Origin: VBDM01 sp035317085
GTDB taxonomy: Bacteria > Pseudomonadota > Gammaproteobacteria > Burkholderiales > SG8-39
Assembly: GCA_035317085.1 (NCBI GenBank)
Contig: DATHHS010000058.1
Location: 1-5,679, forward strand
Reading direction: 5' to 3'
Length of the DNA: 5,679 bases
Shown here: positions 1-5,671 of the stretch, in pieces
Layout: every line of letters starts with the position of its first letter
How positions within the stretch are numbered: the first letter of the stretch is position 1
Translations under genes and position numbers: made by a program
The notes under the pieces: model-generated
Seen by the model: the letters and a program-made list of their open reading frames with translations, nothing else
Databases searched by the model: none
What the model was told of the DNA's origin: nothing

Positions 1-162
1 GCGCTCAAGCGGAGCGGCATCACCTGGACGCCGCAAACGCTGGACGCCTATATCGCCGATCCGCAAAAAGCCGTGCCGGCGAACCGCATGCCGTACGCGG
101 GCATGCCCGAGGCGCGGGACCGCGCCGATCTCCTCGCGTACTTGCAGCAGGCATTCAAGTAG
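1..162 (+). CDS. C-terminal part of a class I c-type cytochrome (5' end outside window)
   Basis: This is the last 53 residues of a protein read in frame from base 1 to a TAG stop at 160-162. The pattern is that of the C-terminal half of a small soluble class I cytochrome c: a W-T-P-x-T-L-x-x-Y-I-A-D-P helix, then R-M-P-Y-A-G-M, then a terminal helix D-R-A-D-L-L-A-Y-L. The methionine of RMPYAG (visible residue 30) is the likely sixth haem ligand; it corresponds to the K/R-M-x-F-x-G motif of cytochrome c2/c550 proteins. The CxxCH haem site and any signal peptide lie upstream of the window, so export cannot be seen, but such proteins work in the periplasm as electron carriers. The stop is 51 nt before the MarC-family gene, so the two could share a transcript. 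The family assignment is firm; the specific redox partner is unknown. Confidence 0.85.
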   Translation, partial: ALKRSGITWTPQTLDAYIADPQKAVPANRMPYAGMPEARDRADLLAYLQQAFK

Positions 163-213
163 GCGTATCGATTTCAACTCGGTCGGCTCGATCTGCGCGC
201 GTCGCATCGCACC

Positions 214-846
214 ATGCTTGATTTTGCCGAGTACGTAAAAATCTTCGTGGCCTTGCTCGTCATCGTCAACCCCATCGGGACGATGCCGATGTTTCTCGGC
301 CTGACTCAAATGCACAGCATCGCCGACAAGAGGCGCATTGCGATTGTGGCAAGCATCTCGGTGGCGATCGTTCTGACGGGCTCGGCCGTCGTGGGCGAGC
401 ACCTTCTCGGCTTCTTCGGCATCACCATCGCCTCGTTCAAAGTCGGCGGAGCGATCCTCATACTATTGATCGCCCTGTCGATGATGCACGCCGAGACGAG
501 CCGCGAACAGCAGACTCCAGAAGAGGCGAAGGAGGCCAAGGAAAAGGAAAGCATCGCCGTCGTGCCGCTCGCCATTCCGCTTCTCTCGGGGCCGGGAGCG
601 ATCTCGACGACGATCATCTACGCGGCCCAGCGTCCCTCCCTCGCCCACCTGGGCGCCGTGATTGTGTGCTGCCTGCTGGTCGCGCTGACGACCTGGGTCG
701 CGCTCAGCGCGGCGACCCAGATCGGAGGCCGGCTGGGAAAGACCGGCATCAACGTCGTTACCCGGATCATGGGATTGCTGCTCGCCGCGGTGGCAGTGGA
801 GATTTTCGCGAGCGGCATCGTGGTCCTGCTGCCCGGACTGGGGTAG
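214..846 (+). CDS. MarC/YchE family (NAAT) inner-membrane protein
   Basis: This is a 210-residue polytopic membrane protein of normal length for the MarC family (about 200-215 residues). About six membrane segments can be seen, near residues 8-30, 42-62, 68-91, 114-136, 145-167 and 184-207. Family hallmarks are N-P-I-G-x-x-P-x-F near residue 19, K-E-S-I-A-V-V-P-L-A-I-P-L-L-S-G-P-G-A-I-S-T from residue 111, and T-G-I-N-V-V-T-R-I-M-G-L-L-L from residue 177. The last two match Escherichia coli YchE closely from memory. Between them lies a charged Glu/Lys-rich loop (about 94-112). An archaeal homologue was reported to transport neutral amino acids, but substrates of bacterial members are mostly unknown and the MarC name does not imply multidrug resistance. 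No clear Shine-Dalgarno sequence precedes the ATG at 214; this start was kept because the first membrane segment begins right after it. A hairpin follows the stop at 874-900. Confidence 0.92.
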   Translation: MLDFAEYVKIFVALLVIVNPIGTMPMFLGLTQMHSIADKRRIAIVASISVAIVLTGSAVVGEHLLGFFGITIASFKVGGAILILLIALSMMHAETSREQQTPEEAKEAKEKESIAVVPLAIPLLSGPGAISTTIIYAAQRPSLAHLGAVIVCCLLVALTTWVALSAATQIGGRLGKTGINVVTRIMGLLLAAVAVEIFASGIVVLLPGLG

Positions 847-873
847 CGGCCGCGTTTCGTTCGGCTCCTTCCC

Positions 874-900
874 GCGTTGTGTGCGCCAGCACACTAACGC
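874..900 (+). terminator. Strong hairpin after the MarC-family gene (terminator-like, no U-tract)
   Basis: The left arm GCGTTGTGTGC (874-884) and the right arm GCACAC-T-AACGC (889-900) form 11 base pairs around a GCCA loop, with one bulged T at 895. It begins 27 nt after the stop of the MarC-family gene. No run of T follows on either strand, so it is not a textbook intrinsic terminator. It could help end or process the upstream transcript, or act as a leader structure for the downstream gene, since its arms have competing partners at 932-944. The stem is seen directly; the role is inferred. Confidence 0.4.
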
Positions 901-948
901 ACCGCAAAAATTGTCCGTCTTATGCATGCAAGCGCACTGTGTGCCTCC

Positions 949-958
949 GGGAAGAGAG
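949..958 (+). promoter_or_regulatory. Ribosome binding site of the mini-ORF
   Basis: The purine run GGGAAGAGAG lies 4 nt before the ATG at 963 and is the only Shine-Dalgarno-like sequence in the leader of the YaiO-like gene. It belongs to the 10-codon ORF rather than to the ATG at 992, which has the pyrimidine-containing, non-matching stretch 966-991 upstream. Confidence 0.45.
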
Positions 959-962
959 CATC

Positions 963-995
963 ATGGGGTGTGTCTTGCTCCATAGCGAACCATGA
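963..995 (+). CDS. 10-codon mini-ORF overlapping the start of the YaiO-like gene
   Basis: It reads ATG to TGA and encodes MGCVLLHSEP. It has a plausible ribosome binding site just upstream, and its TGA (993-995) overlaps the ATG of the next gene (992-994) in an ATGA arrangement. That geometry is typical of translational coupling, in which a ribosome ending on the first frame restarts on the second. The peptide has no recognisable domain and is probably not functional itself; the act of translating it may be what matters. It could also be a chance ORF, so this is a suggestion from spacing alone. Confidence 0.35.
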   Translation: MGCVLLHSEP

Positions 996-1891
996 CGCCC
1001 CTTCGGTATTTGCTGATCGCCGTAGTTTCGTTGTCCGCCTCGCGCCCCGGCGAGTCGGCTGCCGAGCCCCTCGAGGGGGTTCGCGCGGCCGGCTGGAGAG
1101 TTTCGGAGCCCGCCGGTCCGGGTGCGGTCTTGGGGAGTGGGGCGGAGGTCCGGATGAGCCCCGTCTCGAATATCGGGCAAGCCCCCAAGCGGGTCGAGAT
1201 TGGGTTGGCGTTAAGCGACGACGCCTTCGCCAATGGCTTCACGGACTGGGACGGCGTCCCCTTCCTGGGTATCGACCGCGTCGCAGAGCGCTATGCGCTG
1301 TACGGACTGCCGCGCAAAACCCCCGGCCTCGGCTTCGAGGACAGCGCGCTGTACACACCTTGTTGCCAGCGCAGCAATACGCTGACGCCGCTCGGGCGCT
1401 ACGCAATTGCAGGTACCGCCCCTGCATCGCCGACGATCTCCGTATTCGCAATATTGCGGAAAAAGGGATGGGATATCGATTTCAAAGACGGGTGGAAGCT
1501 GCAGGCGGGAGGCCGGAGCAGGGAATACAGCCGCTCGCTCTCGACGAAAGTCGGATTCCTTACGCTTGAACGCTTCTGGGAGAGTTTTCGGGCATCCTAT
1601 TCGTTCCAGGTTGAGCGTTCCAGTGGCCTGAACCTCGCGCAAACCCAGATCCTGCTGTTCGACTTCCTTTACAACCCCGGCGATTCGATTGGCGTTTCCT
1701 ATGCCATGGGCCGCGAGTTCGCCGACTTCGGAGCGGTCGGCATACTGAACACGGAAGTACGCAGCGTTGGCATCCGCGGACAACATCGATTCAAAAAGGA
1801 CTGGGCATTCACCTATCAGGCGGGACATAGCGACCACGGCAGCCTGCCTTCGTACCAAACGGCCCGGCTTGGACTGCAGCGCAGCTTCTGA
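992..1891 (+). CDS. YaiO-like family outer-membrane beta-barrel protein
   Basis: This 299-residue protein begins with a signal peptide (hydrophobic residues about 4-16; likely cleavage after ESAA near residue 24). A weakly conserved stretch follows to about residue 65, then a region rich in alternating polar and aromatic beta-strands to a terminal phenylalanine (LGLQRSF), the usual BAM-complex insertion signal of outer-membrane proteins. Features resembling the YaiO barrel family are the A-S-P-T turn at 145-148, G-W-x-L-Q-A-G at 167-173, the Y-N-P-G-D-S-I-G-V-S-Y-A-M-G-R-E-F strand pair, and R-x-x-G-I-R-G-Q-H-R-F-K-K-D-W near the end. Family members are predicted to sit in the outer membrane; their cargo or role is not established. 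ATG 992 is the first possible start after an in-frame stop at 983-985. It lacks its own ribosome binding site and overlaps a mini-ORF. Third codon positions carry more A/T than in the genes downstream. The family call comes from remembered motifs. Confidence 0.72.
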   Translation: MTPLRYLLIAVVSLSASRPGESAAEPLEGVRAAGWRVSEPAGPGAVLGSGAEVRMSPVSNIGQAPKRVEIGLALSDDAFANGFTDWDGVPFLGIDRVAERYALYGLPRKTPGLGFEDSALYTPCCQRSNTLTPLGRYAIAGTAPASPTISVFAILRKKGWDIDFKDGWKLQAGGRSREYSRSLSTKVGFLTLERFWESFRASYSFQVERSSGLNLAQTQILLFDFLYNPGDSIGVSYAMGREFADFGAVGILNTEVRSVGIRGQHRFKKDWAFTYQAGHSDHGSLPSYQTARLGLQRSF

Positions 1892-1955
1892 ACCGCTGTC
1901 GAGAGCGCGATGATTCCGCGCAGATTTTCCGTTTCGGCAGGATCTCTGACGCACT

Positions 1956-1980
1956 GCACAGCGCGAGAATCGCGCTGCGC
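1956..1980 (+). terminator. Strong hairpin downstream of the YaiO-like gene (terminator-like, no U-tract)
   Basis: The arms CAGCGCGA (1959-1966) and TCGCGCTG (1970-1977) are perfectly complementary around a GAA loop. Two more outer pairs beyond an A-C mismatch (1956-1957 with 1979-1980) lengthen the stem. It starts 64 nt after the stop of the YaiO-like gene. No T-run follows, so Rho-independent termination is not clearly supported. It may instead stabilise the 3' end of the transcript or be a copy of a genomic palindromic repeat. Confidence 0.4.
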
Positions 1981-2029
1981 GACCCGGAGTTCGGTCCATA
2001 CTTCCCCGGCGCGATGGCGATTCCCTGGA

Positions 2030-2058
2030 TGCACCCCGGGAAACAGCTGGAGTAGAAT
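2030..2058 (+). promoter_or_regulatory. Weak candidate sigma-70 promoter ahead of the molybdenum hydroxylase-sox genes
   Basis: A TAGAAT box (2053-2058, five of six matches to TATAAT) sits 17 nt after a poor -35 match, TGCACC (2030-2035, three of six). It lies about 80 nt before the ATG at 2139, in a 247-nt gap where a promoter would be expected. Support is only positional and by consensus. The rest of the gap (1892-2138) holds a hairpin at 1956-1980 and GC-rich palindromes such as GGCCGGCC near 2081-2088, with no convincing gene. Confidence 0.22.
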
Positions 2059-2124
2059 TCGCGCATATGGCGCCCGCGGTGGCCGGCCGGCGCTGATGGA
2101 GCCTCCTGGTCACATGTCCATTAC

Positions 2125-2130
2125 GGGGAG
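2125..2130 (+). promoter_or_regulatory. Ribosome binding site that fixes the [2Fe-2S] subunit start at 2139
   Basis: GGGGAG lies 8 nt before ATG 2139. An upstream in-frame GTG at 2130 would overlap this sequence and have no ribosome binding site of its own, so the ATG is the better start. Confidence 0.75.
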
Positions 2131-2138
2131 TGAACACC

Positions 2139-2591
2139 ATGGCACGCCTGACAATCAATGGTAAATCTCACGAGGTCGACGTCGATCCGACCACGCCTTT
2201 GCTCTGGGTGATCCGCGAGCAGGTCGGCCTCACCGGCACCAAATACGGCTGCGGCGTCGCGCAGTGCGGCGCCTGCACCGTGCACGTGAACGGCCTCCCG
2301 ATGCGCTCGTGCCAGGTGCCCGTAAGCGCAGTAGGCGACGCCAAGATCACCACGATCGAAGGCCTGGCCTCGGGCAAGACCCTGCACAAGGTGCAGAAGG
2401 CCTGGATCGAGCATGACGTGCCGCAATGCGGCTACTGCCAGTCCGGCATGATCATGGCGGTGGCGGCGCTCCTCAAGACCAAACCGAACCCGACCGACGC
2501 CGACATCGACGCCAGCATCACCAACATCTGCCGCTGCGGCACGTTCCAGCAAGTGCGCGCAGCGATCCACGCCGCCGCCAAGGCCGCGTGA
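2139..2591 (+). CDS. [2Fe-2S] subunit of a xanthine-oxidase-family molybdenum hydroxylase (IorA-like)
   Basis: This 150-residue iron-sulfur subunit passes electrons from the molybdenum site of its partner to an external acceptor. The N-terminal plant-ferredoxin-like domain holds one cluster through C38, C43, C46 and C58 (G-C-G-V-A-Q-C-G-A-C-T-V-H-V-N-G). The C-terminal helical domain holds the second through C97, C100, C131 and C133 (Q-C-G-Y-C-Q-S-G-M and I-C-R-C-G-T-F). All eight ligands are present, and the length equals that of isoquinoline 1-oxidoreductase alpha subunits (about 150 residues). It has no signal peptide, so it would be exported folded and already bound to the Tat-tagged large subunit. 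The start is ATG 2139, set by GGGGAG at 2125-2130. The large-subunit gene begins 11 nt after its stop. No FAD-binding subunit is encoded beside it, as is usual for this two-subunit type. The true substrate is unknown: N-heterocycles or aldehydes are both possible. Confidence 0.93.
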   Translation: MARLTINGKSHEVDVDPTTPLLWVIREQVGLTGTKYGCGVAQCGACTVHVNGLPMRSCQVPVSAVGDAKITTIEGLASGKTLHKVQKAWIEHDVPQCGYCQSGMIMAVAALLKTKPNPTDADIDASITNICRCGTFQQVRAAIHAAAKAA

Positions 2592-2602
2592 GGGAGACAA
2601 CC

Positions 2603-4795
2603 ATGACAGCCATGCCGAAATTCACCCGCCGTTCCTTCCTCATCAGCAGCGCCGCCGTTGGCGGCGGCCTCGCGCTGGGACTGCGCCTTCCCCCCTTCGG
2701 TCCCGCCGTGGTGCGTGCGGCCGACGGCTCGCCGGAAATCACCGTCTGGGTAGTGATCCGCCCGGACAACAGCACCGTTGTCCGCGCGGTACGCGCGGAA
2801 ATGGGCCAGGGCACGATCACCGGCCTCGCGCAACTCGTCGCCGAGGAGCTCGATTGCGACTGGAGCAAGGTGTCGGTCGAGTACCCGACGCCGGGCGAGA
2901 GCGTCGCGCGCAAGCGCGCCTGGGGCGAGTTCTCCACCGGCGGCAGCCGCGGCATCCGCCAGTCGAACGAATACGTGCGCAAGGGTGGAGCGGCCGCGCG
3001 CATGATGCTGGTGCAAGCCGCCGCCAACGAGTGGAAGGTTCCCGCCTCCGAGTGCACCGCGTCGGCGAGCGTCATCACCCACAAAGCTTCGGGTCGCAAG
3101 ACGACCTACGGCAAGGTGGCGGAAGCCGCCGCCCGGCTCGAGCAGCCCAAGGACGTGCCGCTCAAGGATCCGAAGACCTGGAAGATCGCCGGCAAGCCGC
3201 TCAAGCGCCTGGACACCGCGAAGAAGGTGAACGGCACCATGATCTACGGCATGGACCTCCAGATGCCGGGGATGCTGTGCGCGGCGATCAAGGATTGCCC
3301 GGTGTTCGGCGGCAAGGTGAAGAGCTTCGACGCGGCCCGTGTCAGCGGCATGCGCGGCGTGAAAAAAGTCGTGCAGGTCGGCGATTCCGGCGTTGCGGTG
3401 ATCGCGGACACCTGGTGGCAGGCGAAGACCGCGCTCGAAGCGCTGCCCATCGTCTGGGACGAGGGCGCAAACGCCAAGATCTCCAGCGCCGACATTGCGG
3501 AAGTGCTCAAGGCGGGACTGGACGCGGAGCAGGCCTTCGTCGGCAACCAGGCGGGCGACGCGAAGACCGCCCTCGCCGGCGCGGCGAAAAAGATCGAAGC
3601 GGTGTACTCGTATCCGTTCCAGAACCACGCCTGCATGGAGCCGATGAACGCGACCGTGCGCTGGACGCCGGAGCGCTGCGAGATGTGGGGCCCGACGCAG
3701 AACGGCGAAGGCGCTTTCGCGCAGGTGCTCGCGGCCTCCGGTCTCGCGCCCGACAAGGTCGACGTGCACAACGTCATGCTGGGCGGCGGCTTCGGCCGGC
3801 GCGGCACCTATCCGGACGACTACGTGGGACAGGCCGTCCTCATCGCCAAGCAGATGCCAGGCACGCCGATCAAGATGATCTGGTCGCGCGAGGAAGACAT
3901 GGCGCACGGCAAGTATCACCCGGTGATGCAGTGCAAGCTCGTCGGCGGCCTCGACGCGAGCGGCAACCTCACCGGCCTGCACATGCGGCTCTCGGGCCAG
4001 TCGATCCTCGCTTCGGTGCGCCCGGAAGTCGTGCAGGCGCAGAAGGGGCGTGATCCGCTCACCTTCCAGGGGGTCTTCGAGTCGGGCGAACACGCTTTCG
4101 GTTACACCGTGCCGAACCTGATGATCGACCATGCGATGCGCAACACCCACGTGCCGCCCGGGTTCTGGCGCGGCGTGAACGTCAACCAGAACGCGGTCTT
4201 CATCGAGAGCTTCATGGACGAGCTCGCCGAAGCGGCCGGCCAGGATCCCCTGGAGTTCCGGCGGAAGCTGATGGCGAACCATCCGAGGAATCTCGGCGTG
4301 CTGAACGCCGTCGCCGACAAGATCGGCTGGTCGAAACCCGCGCCCGCCGGCGTCTACCGCGGCCTCGCGCAGATGAAGGCCTTTGACAGTTTCGTCGCTG
4401 CGGCCTGCGAGATCTCGGTCAAGGACGGCAACAAGGTCAAGGTGCATCGTATCGTCGCCGCCACCGACCCGGGCTACGCGGTCAACCCGGCGCAGATCGA
4501 GCGTCAGGTCGCGGGATCCTTCGTCTACGGCCTGTCGGCGCTCTTTTTCCAGGAGTGCACGGTAAAGGACGGCCGCATCGAGCAGACGAATTTCCATCAG
4601 TACAACTCGATGCGCATCGCGCAGATGCCGAAAGTGGAAACCATCCTGATGCCGACCGGCGGCACGGTCTGGGGCGGCATCGGCGAGCCGACGATCTGTG
4701 TCGCGGCGCCGGCGGTGCTGAACGCGTTCGCCAAGGCGACCGGCAGGCGCATCCGTTCGGTGCCGCTGAAGAACCACGGCATTGAATTGGTGTGA
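2603..4795 (+). CDS. Tat-exported molybdopterin-binding large subunit, isoquinoline 1-oxidoreductase beta-like (IorB-like)
   Basis: This 730-residue catalytic subunit carries a molybdopterin cofactor and hydroxylates its substrate with oxygen from water. A twin-arginine signal (T-R-R-S-F-L at residues 8-13, then a Gly/Ala/Leu-rich segment, likely cleaved near residue 40) sends the folded enzyme to the periplasm. Cofactor-binding motifs follow in the family's order: M-G-Q-G at 67-70, G-G-G-F-G-R-R at 394-400, F-W-R-G-V-N at 521-526, and G-I-G-E-P with the presumed catalytic base E695. The length is slightly short of the 740-780 usual for IorB-type proteins. The start at ATG 2603 is preceded by GAGGGAG (2590-2596); longer upstream reading is excluded because it overlaps the small-subunit gene and precedes the Tat signal. 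Its 3' end overlaps the putative soxX start by 14 nt. After the catalytic Glu it reads E-P-T-I-C-V-A-A-P-A, where I would expect a Gly- and Pro-rich stretch in classical IorB. The substrate cannot be told from sequence. Confidence 0.92.
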   Translation: MTAMPKFTRRSFLISSAAVGGGLALGLRLPPFGPAVVRAADGSPEITVWVVIRPDNSTVVRAVRAEMGQGTITGLAQLVAEELDCDWSKVSVEYPTPGESVARKRAWGEFSTGGSRGIRQSNEYVRKGGAAARMMLVQAAANEWKVPASECTASASVITHKASGRKTTYGKVAEAAARLEQPKDVPLKDPKTWKIAGKPLKRLDTAKKVNGTMIYGMDLQMPGMLCAAIKDCPVFGGKVKSFDAARVSGMRGVKKVVQVGDSGVAVIADTWWQAKTALEALPIVWDEGANAKISSADIAEVLKAGLDAEQAFVGNQAGDAKTALAGAAKKIEAVYSYPFQNHACMEPMNATVRWTPERCEMWGPTQNGEGAFAQVLAASGLAPDKVDVHNVMLGGGFGRRGTYPDDYVGQAVLIAKQMPGTPIKMIWSREEDMAHGKYHPVMQCKLVGGLDASGNLTGLHMRLSGQSILASVRPEVVQAQKGRDPLTFQGVFESGEHAFGYTVPNLMIDHAMRNTHVPPGFWRGVNVNQNAVFIESFMDELAEAAGQDPLEFRRKLMANHPRNLGVLNAVADKIGWSKPAPAGVYRGLAQMKAFDSFVAAACEISVKDGNKVKVHRIVAATDPGYAVNPAQIERQVAGSFVYGLSALFFQECTVKDGRIEQTNFHQYNSMRIAQMPKVETILMPTGGTVWGGIGEPTICVAAPAVLNAFAKATGRRIRSVPLKNHGIELV

Positions 4796-5195
4796 GGCTT
4801 GCGCGATCGCATTTTCGCTTCTTGTCGGAAATGCTTTTGCGAGCGGCTCGATTCCGGCCTCGCTGACCGGCGCAAAAGGCGATCCGGCTCGAGGCCGGGC
4901 GATCGTGGCCAACCGGCAGGCAGGCCTGTGCCTGCTGTGCCACAGCGGGCCGTTCCCCGAGGAGCGGTTCCAGGGCAATCTCGCGCCCGATCTCACGGCC
5001 GTCGGCGCGCGCTTGTCTGAGGGCCAGATCAGGCTGCGAATCGTGGATTCGGCGAAGATCAATCCGCAAAGCATCATGCCCGCGTACTACAGGAGCGAAG
5101 GCCTCGCGCGCGTGGCGGCTGCGTTTCGCGGCAAGACGGTGCTGACCGCCGAACAGATTGAAGACATCGTGGCCTACCTGACGACGCTCAAATGA
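4782..5195 (+). CDS. soxX: Sulfur oxidation c-type cytochrome SoxX
   Basis: This 137-residue monohaem cytochrome is the small subunit of SoxXA, which oxidatively joins thiosulfate to the cysteine of SoxY in the periplasm. The haem site is C50-x-x-C53-H54 in G-L-C-L-L-C-H-S-G-P-F-P-E-E-R-F-Q-G-N-L-A-P-D, a run I recognise as SoxX-specific, and M99 in I-M-P-A-Y-Y is the likely axial ligand. The end, T-A-E-Q-I-E-D-I-V-A-Y-L, is also typical. A hydrophobic stretch A-I-A-F-S-L-L-V-G-N-A-F-A (8-20) with cleavage after residue 20 gives a Sec signal, but the n-region (MNWCEAC) has no basic residue. The only usual start in the open stretch is TTG 4782, which lies inside the end of the large-subunit gene; no strong ribosome binding site is present, so coupling to the upstream gene is likely. 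The stop overlaps the soxY start as ATGA (5192-5195). The partner soxA is not in the window and is probably downstream. Confidence 0.93.
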   Translation: MNWCEACAIAFSLLVGNAFASGSIPASLTGAKGDPARGRAIVANRQAGLCLLCHSGPFPEERFQGNLAPDLTAVGARLSEGQIRLRIVDSAKINPQSIMPAYYRSEGLARVAAAFRGKTVLTAEQIEDIVAYLTTLK

Positions 5196-5671
5196 CCACG
5201 CGCAGACAGTTCCTGCTCGCGACGGGCGGCGTCGGACTCTCGGTCGGGACCTCAGGCATTCAGGCCCAGATGGCTCCCAACGAGGCGGCATTGCGCCGAG
5301 CCGCCTATCAGGAAGCGCTGCGCAAGGTGGTGGGCGACGCGCAGGTCCGACGCGGACGGGTAAAACTCACGCTGCCGCCCCTCATCGACAACGGCAACTC
5401 GGTGCCGCTCTCGGTCGCGGTCGAGAGCCCAATGACCGCCGCCGATCACGTCAAGGCGATTCACGTCTTCACCGAGAAAAACCCGCTGCCCGACGTGGTG
5501 AGCGTCACTCTCGGCCCGCGCGCCGGGCGCGCCGGCATATCGACCCGCGTCCGCCTCGCCGATTCGCAGACCGTGCTCGCGGTCGCCCAGATGAGCGACG
5601 GCTCGTTCTGGTCCGACGAGGTCGAGGTCGTCGTGACGCTCGCCGCCTGTCTCGAGGGATCCGTGCCATGA
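5192..5671 (+). CDS. soxY: Thiosulfate oxidation carrier protein SoxY (atypical C-terminus)
   Basis: SoxY carries sulfur intermediates covalently on a C-terminal cysteine and works as a SoxYZ heterodimer in the periplasm. This 159-residue protein opens with a Tat signal (T-R-R-Q-F-L at 3-8, hydrophobic to about 25) that could also export SoxZ bound to it. A conserved immunoglobulin-like core follows, including L-P-P-L-I-D-N-G-N-S-V-P-L-S-V (61-75), the S-P-M segment, H-V-F-T-E-K-N-P-L-P (91-100) and M-S-D-G-S-F-W (134-140). The canonical end is a VTxGGCGG swinging arm. Here it reads V-T-L-A-A-C153-L-E-G-S-V-P: the sole cysteine is kept in place, but the flanking glycines are replaced and six residues follow it. 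The reading frame is intact, and the stop overlaps the next ATG (5668) as ATGA. SoxX, SoxY and the next gene are therefore translationally coupled. Identity is firm; whether this variant behaves like standard SoxY is open. Confidence 0.92.
   Translation: MTTRRQFLLATGGVGLSVGTSGIQAQMAPNEAALRRAAYQEALRKVVGDAQVRRGRVKLTLPPLIDNGNSVPLSVAVESPMTAADHVKAIHVFTEKNPLPDVVSVTLGPRAGRAGISTRVRLADSQTVLAVAQMSDGSFWSDEVEVVVTLAACLEGSVP

Noticed and set aside
922..1569. A 215-residue + strand frame overlapping the start of the YaiO-like gene; considered as a sign of a frameshift in the barrel gene
   Set aside because: The 992 frame carries the signal peptide and keeps barrel-like motifs (ASPT, GWKLQAG) through the overlap, so no frameshift is needed.
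2015..2032. Possible sigma-54 (-24/-12) promoter beginning TGGCGA
   Set aside because: The -12 element lacks the required GC (TGGA instead of TTGC-like), so the match is too poor.
2098..2130. Possible sequestration of the ribosome binding site GGGGAG by CTCC at 2103-2106
   Set aside because: Only four base pairs are available and no extended stem supports it.
1211..2158. A 315-residue open frame on the - strand, opposite the YaiO-like gene and the following gap
   Set aside because: Its composition is Arg-rich and low in recognisable motifs, and the + strand frame has a signal peptide, barrel strands and a terminal Phe.
2426..2602. A 59-residue N-terminal extension of the large subunit
   Set aside because: It overlaps the small-subunit gene out of frame and would place the Tat signal internally. 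ATG 2603 has a strong GAGGGAG ribosome binding site.
2854..4053. A 399-residue + strand frame inside the large-subunit gene
   Set aside because: It is an out-of-frame reading, extremely Arg-rich, overlapping a gene with clear family motifs in the other frame.
2432..5077. An 881-residue open frame on the - strand, opposite the molybdoenzyme subunits and soxX
   Set aside because: It is the antisense shadow of strongly codon-biased GC-rich genes. It spans three well-supported genes, is Arg/His/Ala-rich and shows no domain.
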